DNA of 35,358 nt from Dichotomocladium elegans (GCA_025716815.1 JAIXMN010000072.1:1-35358); one strand, 5' to 3'. Positions 12,300-23,857 are shown, numbered from the stretch's first letter. Numbers and translations are program-made. Notes: generated by a model from the letters alone, not told the origin.

Positions 12300-12338
12300 C
12301 GGATCTCTGGGAGTATAACACGCCACACTCTAAATATA
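12300..12338 (+). repeat. 39-bp dispersed repeat (GGGAGTATAACACGCC type)
   Basis: Identical by eye, inverted, to 23979-24017. The 22-bp core recurs with one change at 16679-16700. It ends at the TA used by the next Tc1-like element. Confidence 0.75.
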
Positions 12339-13717
12339 CAGGAATTTTTACAAGAAGTTTGCATGTTCGAAACATTTTTCGGACATGGGGATAGTTATCC
12401 GCAATGAAGGAAGTGAAAACCGAATATGGTGTTCAAGTTGTTCAGAAAGCTCGACGTTATTTTTCAGGTTTCAGCTCAAGAATTATCCAGACTCGAGAAC
12501 CGAATTTTTTGGAAATCCTCACTGCTTTTTTCGTAGCAGAGAAACTTAATTTTTCAGATGGGAGTTACGATTCCTTTCGACGCTGACGGTTGGATTCATT
12601 CGTTACTGGACACATGTAAATCGAAGACCAGCACCAGGTTATCTGTAAACCGTCCCTCGATTAACCGTAGTCGTCTACTGAGCGCATTCGGAATAAATCA
12701 TTAAATAAATCGTGATGTTTACACTGTTCGTAGTCGTGCAGAGTTATTCGGAAAGGACATAGACTTTATTCGGGAAGGAAGTAAACTCGCTACGTTCCGG
12801 TAATGCACTCGCATGAGCACAGATGTCTTTAGCTGTTTTACTTGCGGTTGGGCAGGTTTAATTAATGCGTCGATTTAGGCAGGAGGAATTGGACCAGGAA
12901 CAAAAAAGCGAACGACCACAACACAGGAAAAATTTTTACCGCGGCCGCCGAAAGGAAAACACTGGTTTCCCCTCTGTTCATCACCGTCCTAAACGTTTTT
13001 ACTCCCACATCTACTCGAGTTCTCGGTTAACACAGTACTGCTATGATTAAGTGATAAATGCCTATACGCTTTTGCACAACAAATTGCTTTCATTGCGATA
13101 CAATTTACAAGGACTTAAAGTTATGATTGCACAGCAAAGTCTTCGGTTGGCGTTCTTCTAAACACGTTGTCCTGGTGTGCCATCTTAGCACGTCAGCATG
13201 CCTGTCAAAGGCTTTGAATCAGAGAGCACAGCTTCAGAGGATCAGCTATGTAAATTGCAGTTACCAATCATAATGACGGAGGTTATAGATGAGTGTTTCT
13301 GCTGCACCAGTATTACGAACCATATGAAAATGGCGTATGCGCATCTTCCAGTACTCCCAAAGTGCTAGCCACTACCTTCCATCGCGGAACATGACAAGAT
13401 GATCGTTTTTATATACGAGTTATATGAAGTGTGATAATGGGTCAGTGCAAGAAAAAGGGTGGACGGTGCTTATACTGGGGCTGCTATTCCGCCTTCGAAG
13501 CTGTTCGACTTCGAGTTGTGGTGTTCGAGGGCATTGAGCCTCAGCTTTTGAGTGTAACATGCTTCCTAAGGAGCGTTTAGAAAATAACTTGACTATGTCA
13601 AGCGTTGGAGCAAGTGTTCGGATATCGCAAAGTTCTGACGATCGATAGGTGTATGTGATGCTTGAGGTTATGATCAAGGCGTGGCATAATCTTATCGATA
13701 AACTATTCCCTTGAGAA
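12339..13717. mobile_element. Left end of a Tc1/mariner-like element, non-coding
   Basis: TA at 12337-12338 is followed by CAGGAATTTTTACAAGAAG, close to the MITE terminus. The 1.4 kb that follows holds no ORF I can support. It is cut at 13718-13719 (TA) by the next CAGG end. The matching right end was not found. Confidence 0.5.
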
Positions 13718-13719
13718 TA

Positions 13720-15117
13720 CAGGTCTTTTCAGAAGAAGTTTCCCATCTCGCACGCAAGGTGGTTGGTCTGGATCGGATGGTGGTTTTTTGGGGATAGGTC
13801 AGTGGGAGGCGGAGTGAGCCAAGGTGGGGGGGAAGGTTCTGCTATGTGGTGGGCAAAATTTTTTGGGTGGTGGGTGAAGGCAGTGGGCTGGAGAAAAATG
13901 GCAGGCAAAAAAATTTTTCTCGTTTGACTCGGTGGTGGTCAAACGCAACTTTGACGGTTGGTCGCCTCAGCAATGGTGGTTGCTGGAAAAATTTTCGTGG
14001 AGGATAAAGGGAGGCAAAGTGGCGATTTAAGAGTCAGACGCTCGTTGATCTTTTTCTTGTACTCAGTGCTTGGAGAAGCTCCGTTGTGCAGCACATCCGC
14101 AATAGTCGTTGGTGGGGCTGAGGTAGTGGCGGTTTAGGAAGGGAAGTGGTTTAATGCGACTGTATGACGGACCGTGGTGTATCTCCGCGGCCACGAACAC
14201 AGCAGATGCCCCTTCTTCCCCGAAGGGCTTTAAGGTCAGAAAGTATAAAGGTAAAGCCAGACGAGACGCGCACTTTTTTTTGTTACAAAGGTCCGTTTGT
14301 TTGAGTGTGACAAAAGGAACCATAAAAGAAAAGCAGCCAGACAATTTTTTTATGGGATAGTGGCGAGGAGGACACTCCAACCGATTTTTATTCAAGAAAA
14401 AAGAGAAAGCGAGAAGGCAAAGAAATGGCTCATCTGCAGAGAGCATCAGGAGGAAGAAGCAATTGTTCTTGAAAGAGGACTGGGAAAGAAGCGGCTCGTC
14501 AAAAGACAATGGGAAAAATTCCAGGCCGTACAAGAGGGGCCTGCATTTCTTTTCTGTTCGACCATTGTTCCTAAAAACCACAACACCGAATTCAAGCGCC
14601 CGCAATGCCACTGTTCTTCAAGCCGACAGCAGCATCAAATTCGTGCTGCGAAACTCGGGATGGGCTCAAGCATTAGCGCAAATCGTTGAGTGAGAACAAC
14701 TTTCTGCAATTGACTAGCCGTTGAACGATTAGCAAGCTTGATTTGGTCCTGCGTCGCCGAGGCCAAGTAACCATAGTAGCAATTGCAAAGTGGGAGAAGA
14801 ATATAAATGCCACGAATGGATCGTATACTAAGAATTGCTAAAGGATTCGTGCGAAAAGTTGGTTTCAACGTTGAAGTCCTGAGCTGCGCTCGTCCTTCGA
14901 ACTGCCTTGTTGCTTTGTTTTGAAAAAAATTTTCTCGCGAACTCTCGAACGCACCTATTCCGCTTTCCATTTTACGAAGCTCAGCATCACGAAACGATTA
15001 TCACGTATTCTCGTCATTAGCCTGATCCAACCGCTTCAGATTTGTTCAATCACAGTAGTGCGATCCGCGGTTACCAGCTTTCGTAACCAATCTTTCGTCA
15101 ATCTTTCTGCAAGCCGC
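13720..15117 (+). repeat. Left 1398-bp inverted repeat
   Basis: Pairs with 24615-26012. Two single-base length differences in homopolymers (a G run and an A run) cancel out, leaving equal lengths, and only about half a dozen substitutions are seen. Both strands are open over several hundred bases in the middle (182 codons on -, 130 on +). With only two near-identical copies this is no evidence of coding. Confidence 0.93.
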
Positions 15118-15289
15118 ATTTACACATTGTTAGGGAATCACCTTTCAGATGGACGAATGTTCCTTGTAATAGGGAATTTTGGACGCTACATAATTCTTGA
15201 TTAAAACCAAGCTCGAGTACGAAAAGATTAAGAGAGCAGAAAAGCAGCGTCGGTTTATTGATTTGGGAAAGCAAACCTAAACATGGAGC

Positions 15290-16376
15290 ATTGCACTTTG
15301 CTGGAGAGTAATTGCTCAATACATCAGTCATGCGATCGATCAATTTCTCTTTCTTTGATGCATCCAAGAGTCTGCGATTTATAACCAATGGCAAATTTTC
15401 CACTATGTATTCAGCAGCATTCCAACTGATTTCTTCTTCGGGGAAGACGGGACATGGCCGGCATTTTCGATCTTGGTGAACATAGGGTTGCAACCTCTTC
15501 TGGTAAGATATCGAAGCTGAAGTACCATGTCTCCTCCTCCAAACTGGGCACGATAGCCAGGACTTCATCGACGAAATCGAGCATCTCTTGTGCAGTGATA
15601 AACCCCGAGGAGGAGCACACAGAAGGGATAAGTACGCCTCTACTAGGCATAACAGCTAGGACGTGAAGGTCGGGTGCGGGTATCGCTGGATCACTGGGGA
15701 TGGGTGGTGACACTTTCGGCGATACCGGATATGTACGGCGAGCGTTGACGGCAAATGCTGCTTCAGCAAAGAAAGCACATTATCATCCGCCTTGAAGTCG
15801 TCCCTATCGACAACTTCTTCAAGCGACGGAGCACGCCTTGCCTCTCTTCCTCCATCTGGCTGATGGAGAAACACCAAAAGCGCTCGAAGGTGTTCCTTGC
15901 GCTTTTTGCAGCCATTTCTGCAACGCGCTTTTTCGATACCGCCTCTGTAGTCGCTTGCGAGCACGCAACCATCACGTCTTCTATGGCGCACGTGGGATAG
16001 GCATCAACATACTCAAACACGAAACGAATGAACTTGCTGTCAAACTGCTTCGCTTTCTGGCATTATCTTCTTTTGGGCATTACGTTCAGACCTCTGGATG
16101 CCCTGTATCGGGCGACATATGCGCTAAAAGTCGACGGCGCCATATGCACACTCCCTGTGGCGCTGGCCTTCGACATGCCATGATTGATGTGGTTATCAAT
16201 GGCAACTCTTACAAACTTTCGACATGCTTTTGGCACACCCTTTTTTTGCAGGTTTCCGGGTATTATGTTGTGCAGCTCGTTTCACACCGCCGGAAATGGA
16301 CAAAGCCCCGTTCGTTTCGATGTTGGGATTGCGCTCCCTCATCTTCTCGTCCTTTACATTCACGATAAATTGTAAA
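15290..16376 (-). pseudogene. Broken unknown gene inside the inverted-repeat block
   Basis: Family not recognised. On the minus strand successive frames carry protein-like segments: an N-terminal piece with NVKDEKMRERNPN (from about 16370), then FIRFVFEYVDAYPTCAIEDV and a helical stretch (about 16035-15840), then SLEEVVDRDDFKADDN (about 15825), then APDLHVLAVMPSRGVLIP and TAQEMLDFVDEVLAIVP (15690-15550), then PEEEISWNAAEYIVENLPLV (about 15440). Some switches could be introns: a GTTTGT donor near 16215 and a GTAATG near 16070 fit. The later ones look like indels. The gene reads toward the left inverted repeat. The TAQEMLDFVDEV segment resembles TTEEDLLAFVSKI of the ORF at 34522-34989. Confidence 0.5.
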
Positions 16377-17490
16377 TGCCGCCTAATACTTACACTGGCT
16401 TAACACCGAGAAGGCTACATCACCGTTTTCGATAGGCGTACCAGCATTGTGTTATGTGCAAAGAAAAGGAAAGTGTAAATCACAAAATTCGTGCTCCATG
16501 TACTACAAGACCATCTTTGGCCGCTTATCTTCTCGGGAACTATGACCTGATGCCCCGCGTAGGATGTGACATATCAGTAACTAAAATCATTCGTTCATGT
16601 ACTTTGCAGCCGTTACGCCTGGACTTTCTCAGTTTCCATAGTTGATAGATCCGTGAAATAAAGGTAGTCTTGGCTGAATGGGAGTATAGCACGCCACACT
16701 TTCAATCTGACCTAGATGGTGCACCAATCATGCTACAAACATAAAAATTATATATTCTGATAGCTCTAAATAACGCGCATCGTGTAACAATATTTTAAAC
16801 CCCGACACATATATACTTCACTTTGTCTTTAGATTTCAGCTTCTTCTCCCTTTCTAGTATAGCTCTTTTATTTACTGTTTCACACTCTTTTGCTAACAGG
16901 AAGGATTTCCTCCTCACTATACTCACTTTCATTGAGTTCCTGATCAGCTACAACTGCTGTACCTACTACTACTATATGAGCTGGACAGTTAGATAGTTAT
17001 ATTGACTTCCTATTGTCAATGTCTGGTGCTATAGAGAGAACCTCTGTAAGGGTGCTGCTTTCCCAGTAGGTGAGACTATAGCTATTTTGGACCCTCTGGG
17101 TGGAACTTCTCAGGATATAAGGCCCCAATATCAAGTAGCCATCTAGTTTAGATGCTTTAGCTATAATAAACTATTACTGCTTCTAATGACTTACTTTGAT
17201 GCCTGAACACAGTCTAAAAGAATAGGTGCTATATCCTTGAAGGTAAGGGAGCTTTTGATAGTAAGTGTGGTAGAAGTAGACATACAAGTAGAATGGGGGA
17301 TATATGTGAAGCAGGAAAACTATGGCATTTTATACATTTTTCTAGGTTCTACACATTATCACAAGATAAGCATGTGATTATCATATGATTATCATATGAT
17401 TATTTCCTATTGGGTAATATTTTTATTCGATTAGTAATCAAATCTGAGATCATACAGTACATTTCATCAAGACTTTCTAGAAAAATAAAA
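16377..17490. other. Non-coding stretch with one dispersed-repeat core
   Basis: AT-rich. It contains the GGGAGTATAGCACGCCACAC core at 16680-16699 and a small tandem ATGATTATCAT run near 17370-17402. No gene, RNA or transposon end could be supported otherwise. Confidence 0.6.
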
Positions 17491-17572
17491 AAGTGCAAGC
17501 TGCAAGGGCTGGGGATTGAACCCAGGATCTTTCCATTCCGAACCCGACACCCAGGAATTAAAAGATACATGC
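17491..17572 (-). repeat. tRNA-like (SINE-like) unit, truncated, B box only
   Basis: On the minus strand GGTTCAATCC (17522-17513) is a polymerase III B box in a T-arm context (CTGGGTTCAATCCCCAG, a perfect stem). No A box precedes it before the gypsy B LTR. It is similar to the unit on the other side of gypsy B and in the same orientation. Confidence 0.6.
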
Positions 17573-17969
17573 TGTCGTCTTTATCTTTTACTTGAATTCG
17601 GTAGAAAGACGACCACAAAGAGTAACCACGGAGAGAGTGTAACCACGGAGAGTGTATAACCACGAAGAGAGTATTACCACGAAGGAGAACCACGAAGGGG
17701 ATGAGACCACAAAGGTGACAATGAGAAACGAGAGAGTAGATATCTTTATTAGATAAGGAGGTTGGGTTATATTTATACTATTTTCTAATGGTAAAACCGT
17801 GCGAGAGTATTGCTGCGGATATGATGATGATGAAGGTGATTACAATGACAAGCTGCGGTGATGGCGTAGTAAAAGTGTATAATGCGTAAGTTGCTGCGCA
17901 TTACGTCAAGGACGTCTTGTTGCCGCAGCAGGGATGCTTCATCGAACATGTGAATATTGTGCGACGACA
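17573..17969 (-). repeat. 3' LTR of gypsy B (397 bp)
   Basis: Identical in length to 22551-22947 with three substitutions (near 17699, 17715 and 17798). On the sense strand it holds a TATAAATATAA box, an AATAAAGA poly(A)-type signal and then an array of about seven degenerate CGTGGT-containing units. Confidence 0.95.
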
Positions 17970-17983
17970 TTACCCCCCCTCCA
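17970..17983 (-). other. Polypurine tract of gypsy B
   Basis: On the minus strand TTGGAGGGGGGTAA runs directly into the TGTCGTC end of the 3' LTR, just after the pol stop codon (17986). Confidence 0.8.
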
Positions 17984-17985
17984 AA

Positions 17986-20900
17986 CTATTGGTCGTCCGC
18001 GACCAAGTCAGGAGCACCTTGTTCTTGGGCCAAAGCGCGGGCGGCAGCATGGGCGGCGACAGGGTCAAACCAGGGCGAGGTAGGTGGCACTTTGTTGTGT
18101 ATTGGACGAAGTCGATCGGTATGGACCCACGATCCATATTCCTTGCCATTAAGGTCCTTGACTTTGTAGGTATCTGTGTTTAAGTGACGGTCGATGATGA
18201 TGTATGGCCCTTTCCAGTTATATTCAAGACTCAGTTTTTGCTCGTGGCGCATAAGGACGTGGTCACCGACGGCGAAAGTTTGATGTTTTAAAAGTGAGTC
18301 CCAGGTGGCCTTGTCACGTTCGGCGTTAGCTTTTAAGCGAGCGGCAGCGTCAATACGGGCTTCTCGGAGTCGGATGAGGGCAGGTTTGCGGATCTTCACC
18401 AGGTTTTCTATGGATCGATCGGGTTCCAAAGCGTGCGTAACCGAAGGAGGTACGATATCACCAGGAAGACGTGGTTCAACACCGTATACCATAAAGTAGG
18501 GACTAACTCCAGTGGTTCGGTGTTTGCGGATGTTGCTGGAGAAAACTGCTTGTGATAAGAATTCGTCCCATCGGTGTATTTCGCCATTGACATATTTTCG
18601 AAGCATTTGTTTTAAAATGCCATTAGTGCGTTCGACCTTGGAGTTGGTTCGTGGATGGAAGGCGGAGGTCAGCTTGTGATGTACCTTAACGCGGCCTAGG
18701 TAAAAATTGAGCACCTTGGACATAAAATTGCTGCCACGGTCGGTACAGATTTCGACAGGACTTGCGAACTGCATGAGAATAGTCTCGTAGATGAAGTCTG
18801 CAATAGCTTGGCCGGTGGCATCCGGTACTGCGCGTGCGATCGTCCAATTGGTGGCATAGTCGACGGCGACAAGGAGCCAGCGATTACCTTTCAACGTGCG
18901 TGGTAACTCACCAACAAAGTCGAGGTGCCAACGAGCAAAAGGCGGGGGAATATCTAAAGGTCGCATGGGGGCATGATGGGTGCCACGGTCAGCATTGGCG
19001 CTGAGCTGACACTGGGGGCAGTCGAGGAGCCAGCCTTGAATGTCGTCCTTCATGTTTGGCCACCACCAACGCTTCTTGATAAGATCGTATATGGTTTCCC
19101 TACCTGCATGTCCAAAACTAAGATGGAAATGGTGGACGAGATCGGCTCGACGCGCGAACAAGGCAAACCGGATTTCTTGAACCTCAGATCCAATCTTGAC
19201 CTTGCGGAATATCTGGTTGTTTCTGACCACGAACTTGTCACGATGTTTGCTGAGGATATCCTTATAGATGGTTGGCCACTTGGACTCATCGAACGTATAA
19301 AATTTTGGCCAATCGGACTCCTCGATGGACTTCATAGCGTACAAGTAGTCGGGTTCAATGGAGGTTGGAGCGGGCGTACAATCCGGCCCATCCCGGCGAG
19401 ACAGCAGGTCAGGAACAATGTTGTCCTGTCCTTTCTTGTACTGTATTTCGGGGTCGTATAGTTCTAACTCGGCCATCCAACGGATGAGGCGTGGGGGTGG
19501 TGGTTTGCGACGAGACCGGAAATACACTAATGGGTGGTGATCCGTACGGACAACGAAATTGCGGCCTTCGACGAAACAGCGCCAGGTGCGCAAGGCATGT
19601 AATATTGCTAAAAGTTCTCGTTCTTGAGCAGGCATGTTGCGTTCGGCAGACGATAATTTTTTTGACTCGTAGGCAATAGGGTGCATTTTACCATCATCCC
19701 CCTCTTGTAAGAGGACTCCACCAAGAGAGTAGTCGGAACTATCCACCTCAATCACGTAGGGTTTGTCGGGGTCAGGTGGCACCAGAACCGGGGCAGTTGA
19801 CATTCGGGACTTGATTTGCTCAAACGCCTCTTGGCACTCAGGAGTCCACGTAATTGCACGTTTCTTCGCTCCGGTGCCTTTCGTTAAGTCTGTCAAAGGA
19901 GCGGCGAGCAACGAGAAGTCACGAATGAAGCGACGGTAGTGAGATGCCAAACCAATAAACTGACGCACTTCTTGGACATTCGTGGGGACAGGCCATTCTT
20001 GAATCGCTTTGACCTTCGATTGTGATGGTAAAATACCAGCGGCAGAGACTCGGAAACCCACGAACTCCAGTTCGGTCTTGTAGAATTCGCACTTCTTTTT
20101 GTTCGCAACGAGCTTGGCATCACGCAACAGACTTAATACCTGTGCGACATCACGGTCATGATCTTGCTTGGTTTTGCTATATATGAGAATATCGTCCAAA
20201 TATAATAAGCAGCACTTATCGATGCAGTCGCGAAGAACTCCATTGAGCATTGCTTGGAATACCGGTGGCGAATTACGCAGTCCAAACGGTAGGACAGTCC
20301 AGGCAAAGGAACCATAACGGGTATTGAAAGCGGTCTTGGGGATGTCCTCCTCACGGATACGCAGTTGGTGGTAACCCGATTTCAGGTCAATCGTTGAGAA
20401 ATAGCGTGCCTTGGATAGCCTTTCGAGACATTCATCGATACGTGGTAAACGGGTGCGAGTTACGCTTGGTGACTTGATTAATAGCGTGATAGTCCACACA
20501 AAGGCGTAACGAGCCATCCTTTTTTCGAACGAACAGGACTGGAGCGCCCCAAGGGGAAGCGGTTGGACGGATCAGGCCTAGGGCGAGTAACTCGTCAAGC
20601 TGTTTGCGTAACTCGTCAAGTTCCAGCGGGCTCATTTTGTACGGTGGGCGATTGATGGGTTCGGCATCTCCTGTATCAATCACATGGTTAATGTCTCGGA
20701 TTGGAGGTAAACCAGGGAGCTTGTCTTGGAAGACCTCCGGGTATGTTTGATAGAGGTGATGCAGTTTGTCATTATTGGGTTGGTCTTGTCTGTCCTGCCG
20801 GTCTGTAGAGAAGAAGCACAAAAATAGCTCTTCCACTTGGTTGCGTTTCGTCAGGCGAGTGACTTGGCGGTGCGAAATGAGGTAAGCTAATTCAGGCATT

Positions 20901-21481
20901 GTACGTGGGGATCTTGGCCGAAGTACATATTGCGTGTTGTTGACCGAGAACTGCCAAGTGTCTTGATCCCAGTTAGGTACCGGTTTCATACGTTTGATCC
21001 AGTCGCGTCCTAGAATCAAATCGAATTTCGTGTCCAACACAAAGGCTGATATATTGTGTTGAAAACCAGCGGCATCTAGTGACAGTGTCACAGCACGATC
21101 GATGGAGAACTTATGACCTCCTGCGGTTTCCACTTCTTGACCAAAAACAGAACGGACCGGGCAACCAGCGGCCAACTGAGGGGAGACATACGATGAGGAT
21201 GCTCCGCTATCCAATAACACATCGATCGGCTTCCCATTGCAGACCATATTGTACAGAGGTAAACTGGTGTGTTTTATTGAGTGTAAGGATTCAATGTGTC
21301 GCATATCTGCCTCAAACGTCTTTTGTTCCTCCTCCTCCTCTGCAAGTGGAAGATCATCCGAAAGGTCAATCAATGGTGATTCGTATTCTTGAGCCGGAGG
21401 TGGGTCGGAGGTGGGGCCAGAAGTGGTAGCGCCAGAAGGACCTCTTTCGGATTCGGTAACCACATTAAGGGATGGATACAT
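17986..21481 (-). pseudogene. pol: pol polyprotein of gypsy B, single-base frameshift
   Basis: Two overlapping frames make one polyprotein. The first (21481-20432) has the aspartic protease (VLLDSGAS, D at residue 91) and the RT N-terminus. The second (true homology from about 20448 to 17986) has RT with YLDD, RNase H (EVDSSDY; AQERELLA; TDHH), the integrase H-H-C-C finger (FHLSFGHAG and CPQC), and catalytic D (HLDF), D (CTDRG) and E (KVER), with 35 residues between the last two. A GPY-type module and a tail without a chromodomain follow. The switch is at a T run (TTT instead of TT, 20447-20449) between NSHP and LPRIDECLE. All catalytic residues I can place are intact. This is one base from an open pol and could be a sequencing error. 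Confidence 0.93.
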
Positions 21482-21498
21482 GCGCGGAGAGCCTCCCT

Positions 21499-22539
21499 TT
21501 AAGCCCGCCGCGCGTTGCCTTTTAAATCCTTGCGAGGCAAAGATGAACCAGGGCTTGTCTTGCCCTGTGGAGGTGACGGGCAGTCTCGAGCAATGTGCCC
21601 GCGGCCGTCGCAGTTATAGCATCGACGAGGGCGACGTTGGTAGCTACGGGCATTCAGGTAGTTAGGACGACTGTCAATAGCATCCAATTCCATAGGCATC
21701 GGATCCTCGTGAGTGGATTTTACGGGGGACGGAAGCACCGGGTGACTCGGTTTGCTGCGTACCGAGTGTAGTGGATCGCGGATGCCAGCAGCATATTCAT
21801 GTACGGCCTCGAATGTCTCAGCAGCGTTATATGCAGCTACCAGTGAGATGGGTTCGCGAAGCAACACCTGTACACGCGCGTCATAGGACAGGCCGCGAAT
21901 AAACTCGTGGATGGCATCTTCTTCAAGCATATTAGGCAGGTCAAGCATGATATTCCGGAACTCAGTCACGTATTCGCGAATGGCACCAGTGTTGGTGGAA
22001 CCTTGAGTGAGAGCACGGAGCTTGTTGCGGGCCATTTGCTCGGCATTTCTTGGTTTGAATTCTCGACGAAAAGCTTCTTGAAATTCACGCCAGGTCTTTG
22101 GTGTTTGATTTGATCCATCATCTGGGTGTATCGTCATTTCCAAGTGTCGCCACCACGTGGCGGCACCGTCGCGCAGCAATGTCGAAGCGTAGACAACGCG
22201 TTCGTGGTCCATCAGGTCGGCACATTCGCCATATTTATCCACGGTGTGTAGCCAGGCCTCTACTGCCGATGAGGAGCGTACACCATGGAAGAGATCAGGT
22301 TGGACCGGTTTAATTCTCATGGTAGGGGTGGGACGGTTCCTCGCTTCTTCGCGGAGGGCCTTGATTTCTTGTTGTTGCGCCTGCATCTGTTGCATCATCA
22401 CATGGATTGCTTCTAGCATTGTTTTCGAGTCCGCCATTGTATTTTGCTCCTCGTCTGAATCAGGGAAGTTATTGTCTTGAGATCGATATCGTTGGAAAGC
22501 TGCTTGTTGAAAATTTGCTTGGGACCGATCACTGGACAT
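21499..22539 (-). CDS. gag: gag of gypsy B
   Basis: An intact 346-residue frame. It has a glutamine-rich helix near 45-65, a retrotransposon-gag capsid region ([30 protein letters not shown], about 95-230) and one zinc knuckle near the C-terminus ([14 protein letters not shown]). It forms the RNA-packaging particle. Its ATG lies within the primer-binding region only 11 bp after the LTR. pol starts 18 bp after its stop, so pol is probably made by reinitiation, readthrough or frameshifting; the sequence does not decide which. Confidence 0.95.
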   Translation of the reverse strand: MSSDRSQANFQQAAFQRYRSQDNNFPDSDEEQNTMADSKTMLEAIHVMMQQMQAQQQEIKALREEARNRPTPTMRIKPVQPDLFHGVRSSSAVEAWLHTVDKYGECADLMDHERVVYASTLLRDGAATWWRHLEMTIHPDDGSNQTPKTWREFQEAFRREFKPRNAEQMARNKLRALTQGSTNTGAIREYVTEFRNIMLDLPNMLEEDAIHEFIRGLSYDARVQVLLREPISLVAAYNAAETFEAVHEYAAGIRDPLHSVRSKPSHPVLPSPVKSTHEDPMPMELDAIDSRPNYLNARSYQRRPRRCYNCDGRGHIARDCPSPPQGKTSPGSSLPRKDLKGNARRA

Positions 22540-22550
22540 CAGCTACCAAA
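22537..22550 (-). other. Primer-binding site of gypsy B, overlapping the gag start
   Basis: TTTGGTAGCTGATG directly follows the 5' LTR on the minus strand. Its last three bases are the gag ATG. The core is shared with gypsy A and D. Confidence 0.65.
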
Positions 22551-22947
22551 TGTCGTCTTTATCTTTTACTTGAATTCGGTAGAAAGACGACCACAAAGAG
22601 TAACCACGGAGAGAGTGTAACCACGGAGAGTGTATAACCACGAAGAGAGTATTACCACGAAGGAGAACCACGAAGAGGATGAGACCACAAAGTTGACAAT
22701 GAGAAACGAGAGAGTAGATATCTTTATTAGATAAGGAGGTTGGGTTATATTTATACTATTTTCTAATGGTAAAACCATGCGAGAGTATTGCTGCGGATAT
22801 GATGATGATGAAGGTGATTACAATGACAAGCTGCGGTGATGGCGTAGTAAAAGTGTATAATGCGTAAGTTGCTGCGCATTACGTCAAGGACGTCTTGTTG
22901 CCGCAGCAGGGATGCTTCATCGAACATGTGAATATTGTGCGACGACA
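22551..22947 (-). repeat. 5' LTR of gypsy B (397 bp)
   Basis: Matches the 3' LTR with three substitutions. The promoter TATA box lies near 22755-22743 on the minus strand, followed by an AATAAAGA signal and the CGTGGT array just before the internal region. Confidence 0.95.
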
Positions 22948-23047
22948 ATGTAAAGTATAAATTGCAAAAAGCTGGGGATTGAACCCAGAACCTTTCCATT
23001 ACCCACCCAACACCCTAACCACTTCCACAGACCAAACGATTTGGGAG
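22948..23047 (-). repeat. tRNA-like (SINE-like) unit with A and B boxes
   Basis: On the minus strand TGTGGAAGTGG (23029-23019) fits a polymerase III A box and GGTTCAATCC (22985-22976) a B box, at tRNA-like spacing. CTGGGTTCAATCCCCAG forms a perfect T-arm stem. An acceptor stem does not pair well and the anticodon arm is poor, so it is not a working tRNA. A solo LTR cuts it on the far side. Confidence 0.6.
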
Positions 23048-23541
23048 TGTCGGTTTTCTTGTTTCCTAGTTGTCTCGTCTCTTTCCGCTTTTGTAATAAT
23101 ATCTTTATCCAGCCCAAAGAGTACTCAAACTAGCAGTAAACAAGAGGATATGCGCCGAGGAAGCCTTGATTTCAGGAGGAAGCGGAATATAAGAATAAGA
23201 GTAGATAGATTGACTGTTCTTTATTGTAGTAAAGGATACAGCTGATATTTATACTAATGTCTAAAGAAGATACTAGCAAAAGCTACTGATGATTCTAGAG
23301 ACATCCTTTTTCTAGAAGAGTCGACGTGACATGACTGGTGTGGTGGGGAAGTGATCGTGGAGCAAGTTCCAGAAGATGCCAGGAAGTGCCATGGCATTTT
23401 AGCTTCCGAAAGGCACGTGACAAGAGGGATGTCTGGGATCACGTGCTTCGAGTTGAGAGCTTGGGTCGACCGGGATTCCTGGGCTTGAATCTTTGCCTTG
23501 ATTTGGCAGTCCTGGAGCCAAAACTCCGTTCGTCCACGACA
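23048..23541 (-). mobile_element. Solo LTR (494 bp), gypsy A-related, target duplication GGAG
   Basis: On the minus strand it starts TGTCGTGGACG and ends AACCGACA. It holds TATAAATATCAG, an AATAAAGA signal, and stretches shared with gypsy A LTRs (TTCAAGCCCAG, GTTTGAGTACTC). GGAG stands directly outside both ends (23044-23047 and 23542-23545). It arose by LTR-LTR recombination of a full element. Confidence 0.85.
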
Positions 23542-23857
23542 GGAGCCTTCAAAAACATACGGTAGATGAGGCAGTCAAACACCTTGATTTTGAGGTTTCA
23601 CGGGCTTTGTATCACCTTAATATAGTAGGGATGACTTTCAGATAAAGATTGCTGTATTTATTGCTATAGTTATGCAGCTAAAATATTGTAAAATTGGCAT
23701 AGAAAAGAAAATGGTCATTAATTGCTGAAAAATAGTAGATTCAGGTACTAAAAATGAATGACAGGTTATAAAAGTTTTCCGGAAATAGATCATAACCATT
23801 CAGGGAGTATGGTATGGTGTGTTTATAGATAAAACAAAGAAAAAACAAGTTTTCTAG

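Larger units (their letters stand above)
6898..12338 (+). mobile_element. Gypsy A: Ty3/gypsy LTR retrotransposon, decayed
   Basis: Order is LTR remnant, primer-binding site, gag, then protease-reverse transcriptase-RNase H-integrase (the Ty3/gypsy order), polypurine tract and the start of a 3' LTR at 12114. Damage includes the CACTA element in the 5' LTR, a MITE plus a TGA codon in gag, a Met for Ser/Thr change at the protease site, a TAA near the end of pol and a truncated 3' LTR. Confidence 0.9.
17573..22947 (-). mobile_element. Gypsy B: young, nearly intact Ty3/gypsy element
   Basis: Two 397-bp LTRs (17573-17969 and 22551-22947) differ at 3 positions by eye. Termini are TGTCGTC...GACGACA. 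The flanking 4-mers are ATGC and ATGT, which would be a 4-bp target duplication with one change. gag is open and pol is open except for one extra base. It is inserted in a tRNA-like repeat inside the inverted-repeat block. Confidence 0.95.

Noticed and set aside
14063..14611. 182-codon ORF on the minus strand (and its twin at 25120-25668), with a 130-codon ORF opposite
   Set aside because: No recognisable motif, both strands are open over the same stretch, and only two near-identical copies exist, so conservation says nothing about coding.
16160..16375. Plus-strand ORFs (15838-16368 and 16184-16375) as genes
   Set aside because: The minus strand carries the better protein-like segments (FIRFVFEYVDAYPT and others). 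The plus frames look like its shadow.
22948..23047. A functional tRNA gene
   Set aside because: A and B boxes and the T arm are good, but the acceptor stem and anticodon arm do not fold properly and the unit is repeated in degenerate form.
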